Shown here piece by piece: positions 15,976-23,287 of a DNA stretch of 44,324 nucleotides (position 1 is the first letter of the stretch; every line of letters starts with the position of its first letter). The position numbers and the translations under genes are program-made. Below the pieces are notes generated by a model. The model worked only from the letters and a program-made list of their open reading frames with translations, did not search any database and had not been told where the DNA came from. This DNA is from Nitrosopumilus sp. b1 (GTDB taxonomy: Archaea > Thermoproteota > Nitrososphaeria > Nitrososphaerales > Nitrosopumilaceae): the NCBI RefSeq assembly GCF_014078545.1, contig NZ_MU078749.1, positions 1 to 44,324 on the forward strand, written 5' to 3'.

Positions 15976-16533
15976 TTATTGCTCAGAAATCTGTTTAGCA
16001 ATGTCTTCTGCAATTTTTTCATAATCGGCTCTGGTCTTACCAGTTTCTTTGAGTTTCTTTGCTTCTATCTCATGTAATTCGGTATCAATTTGTTTTGCAA
16101 CATATTGCAATCTTGCTTCTGCCATCATGAAAAGACGATTATTTTCTTTCCAGAGGTGTTCGGTAATATGTTCAACATATTCTTTCATATCTGAGATTAA
16201 CTTTGTTGCATCTCCAGTTGAAAGATAAGTTTTGGTTGATTGTTCCATATTTGAAGCAATTTTTCGTGACTTTTCGTGTTCCATAAGCATAACAGCAATA
16301 GGACCCATGTTAGTTGGCATACCTGCCTTACCTAATGCGGGGAAAAATGAATTTTCTTCTTTGCTATGATGGCATACATCAGTAAAATTTTTTGAAAAAT
16401 CTATTACTGGTAAAAGAATTGATTCAGGAATAGATTTACCGCTTTCTAAGAGTTGAACTGTAGTATCCATTGATTTAATGACTTTCTCAATAAGATCGTG
16501 ATCTTTTCGTAACGAAGTGGTCGACATACACAC
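15976..16533 (-). CDS. Hemerythrin-like (HHE) protein
   Basis: A 185-residue four-helix bundle. His and Glu ligands are in RKDHDLIEKV (helix 1), DVCHHSKEENSFFPAL (helix 2), MLMEHEKSRKIA (helix 3) and YVEHITEHLWKENNRLFMMAE (helix 4), a full di-iron set. It probably senses or binds O2 or NO, or stores iron. Start: GTG at 16533 or ATG at 16527 two codons in; the ATG is the likelier start. A long charged helical tail (about 150-185) is unusual for simple hemerythrins. Confidence 0.9.
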   Translation of the reverse strand: MCMSTTSLRKDHDLIEKVIKSMDTTVQLLESGKSIPESILLPVIDFSKNFTDVCHHSKEENSFFPALGKAGMPTNMGPIAVMLMEHEKSRKIASNMEQSTKTYLSTGDATKLISDMKEYVEHITEHLWKENNRLFMMAEARLQYVAKQIDTELHEIEAKKLKETGKTRADYEKIAEDIAKQISEQ

Positions 16534-16588
16534 ATGTAATTATGGAGTTTAATAATTGTTAATTAGAAAATGAAAAAGAAGGTAATAG

Positions 16589-16840
16589 CTACTTGTTTGA
16601 AAGTTTCTTTGATTTAACAAATGCCCAAATTTTCTTTGTCATTTCACTTGGTGCAATTGGTTTTTTACCAAAGACTTGCTCAACCGTTTCTTTTCGTCCA
16701 CCAAAGTTAATTGCATAACCGCCAAAGGCTTTTTTCTTAGACTTTGATTTGCTCTTGGATTTTGATTTTGTAGCTTTTGATTTTCTACTAGTTGATTTTG
16801 ATTTTCTACTAGTTGATTTTGATTTCTTTTTTGTTGCCAA
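16589..16840 (-). CDS. Lys/Ser-rich DNA-binding protein with SWIB-like tail
   Basis: An 83-residue protein from a TTG start. Residues 1-37 are Lys/Ser/Thr/Arg repeats (KSKSTSRKSKSTSRKSKA), like histone H1 tails. Residues about 45-83 (FGGRKETVEQVFGK, APSEMTKKIWAFVKSKKLSNK) resemble the first half of a SWIB/MDM2 domain, whose consensus helix reads SEVVKKLWEYIKKNNLQ. A chromatin-associated role is inferred. The gene carries a 21-bp direct repeat (about 16782-16824) encoding the KS repeats. Confidence 0.65.
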   Translation of the reverse strand: MATKKKSKSTSRKSKSTSRKSKATKSKSKSKSKSKKKAFGGYAINFGGRKETVEQVFGKKPIAPSEMTKKIWAFVKSKKLSNK

Positions 16841-16875
16841 GATCTAAAATTTTACTGTACTATTAGTATAATAAC

Positions 16876-17532
16876 TTACAGTTTACTGTAATGAACTACA
16901 AACTCATTTTTGAATTTACTTATATTTTTTAATTTAAATTTCTTGGATTTTTGCATATTCAAAAAACCTTCTCCCCCAACCAAAGATGTACTGGTTTGAC
17001 CGCCAACTACAATTGGTGCGATGGTGATAACAATCTCATCAACGAATCCTTTACTGATAAATTCCCAATTAGTTTTACTTCCACCTTCTAATAATATGGT
17101 CTGAATCTTTTGTTTGAAAAGAATTTTTAATAATTTTTGGATGTTGATTCTCTTGGTACCTGCAAAGATGATTTGTAGAGGTAATTTCTTTAACCGATTC
17201 AAATTTTTTTTAGATATATTTTGTGATGCAACAATAATGGTGGGAATTTTGTTGCAAGTCTTGATAATTTTTGAATTGGGCGGAATTTCACCTTTTGAGT
17301 CCAGAATTATTCTAATTGGGTTTTTCCCTTTATGATATCTAACGGTTAATAACGGATCGTCACGCAATAAAGTATTTTTTCCAATTAGTATTGCATCAGT
17401 TTTTGAACGAAGTTTGTGTAGACGGATTTTATCTTTTTTTGAAGAAAGTTTGGAATCTCCACTTTTAGATGCAATCTTACCATCAATTGTCATAGCTGCG
17501 CTAAGAATTATTTTTGGTCTAGATCTTACCAT
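16876..17532 (-). CDS. arfC: Diaminohydroxyphosphoribosylaminopyrimidine reductase (ArfC/RIB7 type)
   Basis: A 218-residue RibD C-terminal-domain reductase. It has KIILSAAMTIDGKIAS at the N-terminus (substrate/NADPH pocket), LHKLRSKTDAILIGKNTLLRDDPLLTVR (conserved Asp and DDP), TILLEGGSKTNWEFI (dinucleotide loop) and EIVITIAPIVVGG. It uses NADPH to reduce the ribosyl side chain of 2,5-diamino-6-ribosylamino-4(3H)-pyrimidinone 5'-phosphate. No deaminase domain is fused. The start overlaps the amidohydrolase gene by 14 bp. Last gene of the riboflavin cluster. Confidence 0.95.
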   Translation of the reverse strand: MVRSRPKIILSAAMTIDGKIASKSGDSKLSSKKDKIRLHKLRSKTDAILIGKNTLLRDDPLLTVRYHKGKNPIRIILDSKGEIPPNSKIIKTCNKIPTIIVASQNISKKNLNRLKKLPLQIIFAGTKRINIQKLLKILFKQKIQTILLEGGSKTNWEFISKGFVDEIVITIAPIVVGGQTSTSLVGGEGFLNMQKSKKFKLKNISKFKNEFVVHYSKL

Positions 17533-18709
17533 GTACTACATTTCCTCCTATCAGAACTGTGCGAATTGTTGATTCAGATGCACGGTGAACAAGCGATGCG
17601 TAAGGATTATGCATTGGTTCTAAATCAATTGCATGTTTATCAATCAAAACAAGATCTGCTAACCTTCCACGTTCTATAATTCCAATATTCTTATGTAAAA
17701 TTGATGAAGCGTTGGTTGTTGCCATTTTAAGAATTAATCTTGGATCAATTCTTTTTTTGTTTAATCCCATTGTTGCTTTCCAAAGATAATCCATCTCTCT
17801 AAACATATTAGGGGAATTGATCATTACGTTATCAGTTCCTATTGCAATTGTACATTGTGATCTAAGCATTGGAAAAATATTTGGAATGCCTTCTGCTAGT
17901 GCAGCGTTTGCTCTTGGGCAAATTACAATACCCCGAGTTTTTTTTGCTACCAAGTTAAGATCGCTATTTGATGCATAAGTCATATGAACTAGAAAATGGG
18001 GTTTTAATTTCAGTGCACGTAACACTTCGGATTTTTTTGTAATCTTTTTTGAAGTATCGACACTCTGCTTTGTTTCGGCAGCATGGATTGCCCTTAGCTT
18101 ACTCGTTTTAGAGTAGTACCCTAGTACAGAATCACTATTTTCATTAGCACCGCTTATACCCAAACCATCACATTTTGCAAGAATTTTTGTCAACTCTGAA
18201 GATTTCTCTCTTGGAAAAAGGGCGTTTTTTCTTATTTGTGTTGGCGAGCTGTAATGCTCAACTCTTCCTAGAATAATTGCTCGAATTGGAATTTTTGATG
18301 TAGCCTTACGAATTAATTCTATCCCATCAAGACCACCTTCCCTAAAATCAACAAATGTTGTAATTCCATTTTTTATCATACTTTTGCAAGTATTTTCTAT
18401 AAATGCCGAAAGATGGGCAGAGCTCGATTTTTTTAGAATTTTTGGTTTTGCGCCAAACACTGGATGGATTTTTTCATCGACTGTTTTGTTGAGAGTAAAA
18501 TCCTTTGCAATTGAATCACCAATGTGCGTATGTGAATTGATAAATCCGGGGATTGCAATTAATCCCTGGCAATCGATCACACTTTCGTTTGAGCTTGGTT
18601 TGATATTTTCTTGGATTCTGTGAAATTTTTGTTTTGAAATTTGAATACTATAGGATGATTTGTAATGTAATTCTTTACCCAACAAAACACTGAGATTTTT
18701 TAAAATCAT
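17519..18709 (-). CDS. Amidohydrolase, candidate riboflavin-pathway deaminase
   Basis: A 396-residue metal-dependent amidohydrolase of the cytosine/guanine/SAH-deaminase group (COG0402-like). Metal and catalytic residues are present: His60 and His62 in GFINSHTHIGDS, His209 and Glu212 in AIHAAE, His242 in VHMTYAS and Asp293 in AIGTDN, with C-terminal AxxxxxGIIERGRLADLVLI. It overlaps arfC by 14 bp and arfA by 4 bp, so it is translated with riboflavin genes. Deamination of the pyrimidine 2-amino group after ArfC is a step without a well-established archaeal enzyme. The placement and chemistry make this protein a candidate; no direct proof. Confidence 0.85.
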   Translation of the reverse strand: MILKNLSVLLGKELHYKSSYSIQISKQKFHRIQENIKPSSNESVIDCQGLIAIPGFINSHTHIGDSIAKDFTLNKTVDEKIHPVFGAKPKILKKSSSAHLSAFIENTCKSMIKNGITTFVDFREGGLDGIELIRKATSKIPIRAIILGRVEHYSSPTQIRKNALFPREKSSELTKILAKCDGLGISGANENSDSVLGYYSKTSKLRAIHAAETKQSVDTSKKITKKSEVLRALKLKPHFLVHMTYASNSDLNLVAKKTRGIVICPRANAALAEGIPNIFPMLRSQCTIAIGTDNVMINSPNMFREMDYLWKATMGLNKKRIDPRLILKMATTNASSILHKNIGIIERGRLADLVLIDKHAIDLEPMHNPYASLVHRASESTIRTVLIGGNVVHGKI

Positions 18710-19452
18710 GACAATTCATAAATTTCAGGTTTTTCTTTTCCAGAATCTCTTATCTCTCTAATAGTATCAAGTGATTTTGTTGCAAGCTTGACTGCTTCAC
18801 GAGATGTTTTAGCAGTTCCGATTCCACAGTTTAAGGTTATTCCGTCTTTTTTTATCATATCCAGGAAATTTCTTGCTGCAGATTTTGCATCATTTGAGCT
18901 TACAACCATAAAATTATCACCACCCATAAAGAATGTCAGAGATTTGTAATTTATGAAAAATTCAGACATGGTAGAATAAAGTTTGAAGATCTTAGATGAG
19001 ATTTCATACGGAGACATTGTTTTTCTTTGCGAAGTCAAGTCTTCAACATCAAGATGCATTATTGTAACTTTTGAGTCAGACGAACCGTTTAGAATTCCAT
19101 AGATGTTGTGCTCCTGATTTAGAATTTTTTTTGTTTTCTTCCCCTCGTAAGCCTTTAGATTGGCATCAAATGGATTCTCGGCATGCCCAATGGACATTGA
19201 AAGACGGATATCAAATTTTGACTCCAAGTTTTTTTGAATTTCTATATGGTCCTCTAGTGTCAGCCCATTTGATACAACAAAGAACTCATCAGAACGATTT
19301 AGAAATGTAATACAGTTTTTTTTAGAAAATTGAGACTGAATTTCTTTATACAGTGAGGCTTGAAGCATCTGTAATTCATGCTCTCTATCACTGCCTAAAG
19401 TTAGGGTCCAAGGGCCATATCCAGTAATTTTGAGAATGGTGAGCTGAATCAT
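18706..19452 (-). CDS. arfA: GTP cyclohydrolase III (ArfA)
   Basis: A 248-residue archaeal enzyme that opens the GTP imidazole ring to the formylamino-pyrimidine, the first step of archaeal riboflavin and F420 precursor synthesis. It has two palm-type halves: the first starts IQLTILKITGYGPWTLTLGSDRE, the second has VTIMHLDVEDLTSQR (metal Asp), SLTFFMGGDNFMVVS and LNCGIGTAKTSREA. The match to the MJ0145 family is strong in order and length. It overlaps both neighbours by 4 bp (ribH upstream, amidohydrolase downstream). The next enzyme, ArfB, is not encoded here. Confidence 0.96.
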   Translation of the reverse strand: MIQLTILKITGYGPWTLTLGSDREHELQMLQASLYKEIQSQFSKKNCITFLNRSDEFFVVSNGLTLEDHIEIQKNLESKFDIRLSMSIGHAENPFDANLKAYEGKKTKKILNQEHNIYGILNGSSDSKVTIMHLDVEDLTSQRKTMSPYEISSKIFKLYSTMSEFFINYKSLTFFMGGDNFMVVSSNDAKSAARNFLDMIKKDGITLNCGIGTAKTSREAVKLATKSLDTIREIRDSGKEKPEIYELS

Positions 19453-19865
19453 TTCTGGATTTTATTTAATTCATTAGAAAGTTTAGAAACTGCCTCAACT
19501 GCCCTTTCGGCCACAGGACGAATTCTTGCAAGAGCATGTCTTTCCTGCATTCCAGGACCCGTGATACCCAGAGATACAGGTTTTTTGTATTTGATAGATA
19601 ATTCAGTTAAAGACTTAGTAGTTGAATTTGCAATTACTTCATCATGTTTAGTCTGACCTTTTATTATTGCTCCAAGTGTCACCACTGCATCGACATCCTT
19701 TTTTTGCAATAATGCATCTACGACAATTGGCATATCATACGCCCCAGGAACAGTAGAGATATACTTTATGTTTAGTTTTAATATCTCTGCTTTTTCTTTT
19801 GCAACTTGAAACATTCTTGATGTAATTTTTTCATTAAACTCCGCAACGACAATGGCAATGTTCAA
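19449..19865 (-). CDS. ribH: 6,7-dimethyl-8-ribityllumazine synthase
   Basis: A 138-residue RibH (TTG start). It joins 5-amino-6-ribitylaminouracil and dihydroxybutanone phosphate to lumazine. Family marks are VAEFNEKITSRMF, VPGAYDMPIVVDALL, VVTLGAIIKGQTKHDEVI with catalytic His, and GPGMQERHALARI. The protein is normally a large capsid-like oligomer. It is 2 bp from ribB and overlaps arfA by 4 bp. Confidence 0.97.
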   Translation of the reverse strand: MNIAIVVAEFNEKITSRMFQVAKEKAEILKLNIKYISTVPGAYDMPIVVDALLQKKDVDAVVTLGAIIKGQTKHDEVIANSTTKSLTELSIKYKKPVSLGITGPGMQERHALARIRPVAERAVEAVSKLSNELNKIQK

Positions 19866-19867
19866 AA

Positions 19868-20536
19868 TTAATGCACCTTAGCGTATTCTACTAGTTCCTT
19901 TCCATCAAGTAAAGGAATACCATTTTGTTTGGCATATTTGGATGCTTTTTCAACAGATAGCGCTGAGTAGGTATCTGCATCCATCATTTCACAAATTGCA
20001 GTAACAGGTTTAAGACCTGCTAGCTGTGTTAGATAAATTGACATCTCAGTGTGTCCCTGCCTTTTGAGTAAAAGATCATTTGATGCAATCAATAATGGAA
20101 CATGGCCAGGAGTCTTAAAAGAAGAAACGAATTTGTTTTTAGGACTTTCAATATCATGTAATTTTGAGAGTTCTTTTATCGTCAAGGCTCTGTCATTATC
20201 GGTAATTCCAGTATAGGTTTGATAATGGTTAATAGATATAGAAAATGTAGGATGATCTCCGTATGGAGCAAGTCCCATTATCATATCTTTAGAGCTTTCT
20301 TCAAATGTATCTGATAGAATGTCATGCATGTATCTTAATCCAAGTGATTTTCCAAATCCATTATCAATGGCAAGGCATAGTAGGCCACCTGCATGTTGTC
20401 GCATTCTTGCAACATGTTCAGGAGTGATTAGCTCAGCAGCAACTACCATGTCAATTTCATTTTCTCTACCTGCAGAATCATGTAAGAGAACAAACTCGCC
20501 TTGTTTTAGTGAATGGATGGCTGCATCTAGTGACAT
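19868..20536 (-). CDS. ribB: 3,4-dihydroxy-2-butanone 4-phosphate synthase
   Basis: A 222-residue stand-alone RibB without the GTP cyclohydrolase II fusion. It converts ribulose 5-phosphate to dihydroxybutanone phosphate plus formate. Active-site marks are DSAGRENEIDMVVAAE (acidic metal ligands), MRQHAGGLLCLAI, DHPTFSISINHYQTYTGIT, FKTPGHVPLL and RQGHTEMSIYLTQLAGL (GHTE). It lies between ribE (78 bp upstream) and ribH. Confidence 0.97.
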   Translation of the reverse strand: MSLDAAIHSLKQGEFVLLHDSAGRENEIDMVVAAELITPEHVARMRQHAGGLLCLAIDNGFGKSLGLRYMHDILSDTFEESSKDMIMGLAPYGDHPTFSISINHYQTYTGITDNDRALTIKELSKLHDIESPKNKFVSSFKTPGHVPLLIASNDLLLKRQGHTEMSIYLTQLAGLKPVTAICEMMDADTYSALSVEKASKYAKQNGIPLLDGKELVEYAKVH

Positions 20537-20614
20537 ATGAAAAATCCTTTGGTTTCAGATTATAAAGTTTACTAAAAAATTGGTAATTACCACTAAATTT
20601 GTAATAAATTAGCC

Positions 20615-21196
20615 TTATTTTAGAATGTATTTTCCAAGAATATCAGTTTCAATATTAACCTTGTCGCCTATCTTTTTTGTATGAAAGTTTGTAACATCAA
20701 TGGTATGAGGTATCAGACAGACTGACGCTAGATTCTTTTTTACATCAACTACCGTCAAACTAATTCCATCTATAGCAATTGATCCCTTTTTTACAACATA
20801 TTTTGATAATTTTTTTGGGATTTCAAACCAGACTTGAACTTCCTTTGGTTTTTTGAGAATTTTTTTAATTATGCCAACTCCATCTACATGACCCAAGACA
20901 AAATGTCCTTCTAGTCGATCATTTGCCTTGAGGCTTCGCTCTATGTTTATGATGCTACCTGGTTTTAGATTTCCTAAATCAGTTTTTTTTGTTGTCTCAT
21001 CAATCATCTCAAAATTTGCCTTATTTTTTACAATTTTAGTAACAGTCAAGCACACTCCGTTTAATGCAACGCTTTGACCAATCTTTAGACCTCTGGATTT
21101 TGTTCCAAGATCAACCGTCATTTTTACTGCGCTTCTATTCTTACTCTTTTCAATTTTCTCAACTTTACCTATTCCTTCAATAATTCCAGTAAACAT
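20615..21196 (-). CDS. ribE: Riboflavin synthase, bacterial/eukaryotic alpha-chain type
   Basis: A 193-residue protein with two lumazine-binding (split-barrel) repeats. Repeat 1 begins MFTGIIEGIGKVEKI and has SVALNGVCLTV. Repeat 2 has EGHFVLGHVDGVGII, GSIAIDGISLTVV and VCLIPHTI..TNF. It dismutates two lumazines to riboflavin. This is the trimeric type found in bacteria and eukaryotes rather than the RibC pentamer of methanogens, although the same cluster carries the archaeal GTP cyclohydrolase III. First gene of the cluster. Confidence 0.96.
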   Translation of the reverse strand: MFTGIIEGIGKVEKIEKSKNRSAVKMTVDLGTKSRGLKIGQSVALNGVCLTVTKIVKNKANFEMIDETTKKTDLGNLKPGSIINIERSLKANDRLEGHFVLGHVDGVGIIKKILKKPKEVQVWFEIPKKLSKYVVKKGSIAIDGISLTVVDVKKNLASVCLIPHTIDVTNFHTKKIGDKVNIETDILGKYILK

Positions 21197-21227
21197 TGTT
21201 CAGATTCTATTGAAATCTATGAAATTA

Positions 21228-21950
21228 TTAAGATTGTGATCGGAGTTTTTTTTCTTCCATATCATTGAATTCGTTCAAACAAAACTGATGAAAGACTGTA
21301 CACTTGTTGTTTTTAGCATCCTGAAGAATTTTTTTCATATCTTTAACCAAGACTCCTTGTGCTGCTAAAAATGATTCATCTTCTTTTCCCAATTTTACAT
21401 AAAGAGCTGATTTTGCTTTTTTTGCTTGCTTTATTGTAGGATCAATTTGTTGTACTTTGTCATAGCATTCAATTGATTGCTCAAATTTATTGAGATAGCT
21501 AAGTGATACTGCCTTATTCATTAAGGCCGTGACATTATTTGGTTCAAGCTGAAGAGTCTTTTCGTAAAATTCTATAGCTTTTGCATGTTGATCAAGTTCA
21601 TTTAATGATAATCCCATGCTATTAAGAGTCCAAGTGTCATTTTTATCAATATCAAGCATTTGTTGACAGGATTTTAGGACATCATCAAATTTACGTAGGC
21701 GTTCTAAGGCAAAAATTTTATTTTTTAAGGCATATGTATCGGTTGGATTCATCTCCAATACTTTACTTGAATAGTCTAATGCATCCTGATATTGTCCTAA
21801 ATGAAGAAACGCGGTAGTAATGTTTTGTAAACCAGTCATATCTTTTGGGTTTTTATCTAAAATTTTTTTGCAGTAAATGACTACATCATCAAATTTCTCT
21901 GCCTCAAACATTCGGGTAATAGCATTAATTGGATCTAGAAGATCAACCAT
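21228..21950 (-). CDS. Tetratricopeptide-repeat protein
   Basis: A 240-residue protein with about six TPR units, each with the W/Y-LG/A-F-A-P pattern, e.g. TGLQNITTAFLHLGQYQDAL, TWTLNSMGLSLNELDQHAKA and VTALMNKAVSLSYLNKFEQS. No catalytic domain; it acts as a scaffold for protein partners that cannot be named from sequence. The C-terminal 45 residues lie outside the repeats and hold two Cys. It is 31 bp upstream of ribE on the same strand. Confidence 0.92.
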   Translation of the reverse strand: MVDLLDPINAITRMFEAEKFDDVVIYCKKILDKNPKDMTGLQNITTAFLHLGQYQDALDYSSKVLEMNPTDTYALKNKIFALERLRKFDDVLKSCQQMLDIDKNDTWTLNSMGLSLNELDQHAKAIEFYEKTLQLEPNNVTALMNKAVSLSYLNKFEQSIECYDKVQQIDPTIKQAKKAKSALYVKLGKEDESFLAAQGVLVKDMKKILQDAKNNKCTVFHQFCLNEFNDMEEKKLRSQS

Positions 21951-22058
21951 CTATAATTTGTGAGAATTATCTGCTTTATTAGTATCTTTAAAATCTGTGA
22001 GTTCAAATGGACACCGTCAAGTCTTTAAATTATTTTTACGTATTATTATCGATACACT

Positions 22059-22178
22059 ATGCTATACAGTGTAATTTCATGTCCAAGATGTATGAAGAGT
22101 GTTAGATTATGGATGACAGATGGCGGAGATAGAATAAAGGCTCAAAAATGTAATCATTGCATGGAGCAATTGTCATAA
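22059..22178 (+). CDS. 39-residue zinc-ribbon microprotein
   Basis: ATG at 22059, stop TAA at 22176. The product has CPRC at residues 8-11 and CNHC at about 31-34, a complete treble-clef/ribbon four-Cys set in 39 residues (MLYSVISCPRCMKSVRLWMT start). Its stop abuts the 3' end of the opposite gene. It resembles several other tiny zinc-ribbon genes in this window; function unknown. Confidence 0.55.
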   Translation: MLYSVISCPRCMKSVRLWMTDGGDRIKAQKCNHCMEQLS

Positions 22179-22514
22179 CTAAAATGTAAATCCATCCTTT
22201 AACATTACTGCAAGATCCTTTCTGGAATTATCCTTATCAATTGTAAATCGTAAATTCACCATGAGTGTTTCTACCAAAATACATTGATTTTTTGTAAACT
22301 GATAATATCTTTCTAAAGCATCCTCAATTGAATTTGCCTTTTTGTATGAAGACCAGAAATTTTCATTCATCAATTCATAGTTTGCCAAAAATTGTCTTAT
22401 GGGTTCTTGCGCATTAGGAGACGAATTATGCTCTAATAGTTTTAGTAAAATTTCTTCTAATCTATTATCCAAATGTGCATCATGAATTGCCTGGTAGATT
22501 GATGTTGAGCTCAC
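22179..22514 (-). CDS. Small helical hypothetical protein
   Basis: A 111-residue, all-alpha soluble protein with no signal peptide and one Cys; sequence features such as NENFWSSYKKANSIEDALERY are compatible with a helical bundle. Not recognised. It is divergently placed from the RNA candidate just to its right and ends tail to tail with the zinc-ribbon microgene. Confidence 0.55.
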   Translation of the reverse strand: MSSTSIYQAIHDAHLDNRLEEILLKLLEHNSSPNAQEPIRQFLANYELMNENFWSSYKKANSIEDALERYYQFTKNQCILVETLMVNLRFTIDKDNSRKDLAVMLKDGFTF

Positions 22515-22554
22515 ACTATCAATACTCTATAATAAAATAAAACAATTGAGATAG

Positions 22555-22692
22555 GACGACGAGGAATTGTTCTCTATCCCAGGAGGAACCGCGGATAGAG
22601 TTAGTGCTTTGCTTTTTCTAGGCCTTCCTAGACAATTACCTTGACACAGCACTGAACATTGATAGAAGAACTATCATTGTTGTCCTCGTCAG
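22555..22692. ncRNA. Candidate multi-branched structured RNA
   Basis: The 22515-22827 gap has no protein gene but a dense set of complementary arms. A closing stem GACGAGGA (22558-22565) pairs with TCCTCGTC (22683-22690). Inside are CTCTATCC/GGATAGAG (22572-22579/22593-22600), AGTGCT/AGCACT (22603-22608/22648-22653) enclosing TCTAGG/CCTAGA (22617-22622/22627-22632), and TGATAG/CTATCA (22660-22665/22671-22676). A TATA-like ctataataaa at 22527-22536 favours the plus strand, but a TTAAATATC on the other strand and a T-rich tract left of the element allow the minus strand. It does not show RNase P, SRP or 5S signatures. Confidence 0.55.
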
Positions 22693-22827
22693 TATAATTA
22701 CGTCAAAATGATATTTAAGGTGAATTGATTAAAAAGTGAAAATTTGTTTAATTTAATAATGCTTTTTCAAATGAATTTATTGAGAATATCAATTACCCTT
22801 CAAATATAATGATCGCCTATTTGATGT

Positions 22828-23046
22828 ATGGCATTAGTATTTACAAGATTTTCAACAAATGACATCATAGAACTCGCACAGAATCCAAAATACTCTAGAG
22901 AACTAGAGAGGGTTTCATATGGCGAATTGGAATTAATCAATGAGAAGATTGGTAAAATAATTTCTGAATCTCACTATGACCCAAAACTCTTTGAAAAATT
23001 GCTTAGACTGCGAAGCTATATCGTATCAAAGTTGTGGTCAACATGA
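22828..23046 (+). CDS. Small helical hypothetical protein upstream of RAM-domain gene
   Basis: A 72-residue protein, charged and helical (ELERVSYGELELINEKIGKI), without a recognised family. The stop TGA overlaps the ATG of the next gene (ATGA at 23043-23046), giving translational coupling and suggesting a two-protein unit. Confidence 0.65.
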   Translation: MALVFTRFSTNDIIELAQNPKYSRELERVSYGELELINEKIGKIISESHYDPKLFEKLLRLRSYIVSKLWST

Positions 23047-23285
23047 AGAGTGAAAAAACTGTTAGTGCATATGTGCTAATTACTTGTGACAAGGGTACAG
23101 AGGAATCAGTAATTGAAGAGATAAGACATGTTGATTATGTGAAAGAAGTTCAAGAGACATTTGGTGCATACAACATTATTGCAAAACTTGTTTCAAGAAA
23201 GGGAGAACTAATCAAAAAGGCAATTTCTTGGCAAATGAGAAAAATCTCAAATGTAAAATCTACATTATTGCTAATGGAAGTATAG
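23043..23285 (+). CDS. Stand-alone Lrp/AsnC ligand-binding (RAM) domain
   Basis: About 80 residues forming one RAM alpha/beta domain (VSAYVLITCDKGTEESVIEE, VKEVQETFGAYNIIAKLVSR, STLLLMEV), without the DNA-binding helix-turn-helix of full Lrp proteins. Such domains bind amino acids or related effectors and assemble as ring oligomers. ATG at 23043 is preferred over GTG at 23034 because of the ATGA overlap with the upstream stop. Confidence 0.88.
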   Translation: MKSEKTVSAYVLITCDKGTEESVIEEIRHVDYVKEVQETFGAYNIIAKLVSRKGELIKKAISWQMRKISNVKSTLLLMEV

Positions 23286-23287
23286 AG

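Noticed and set aside
22555-22692. RNase P, SRP or 5S RNA
   Set aside because: None of the conserved cores (RNase P GAGGAAAGTC and ACAGAA, SRP helix 8 GGAA loop region, 5S loops) is present in either direction.
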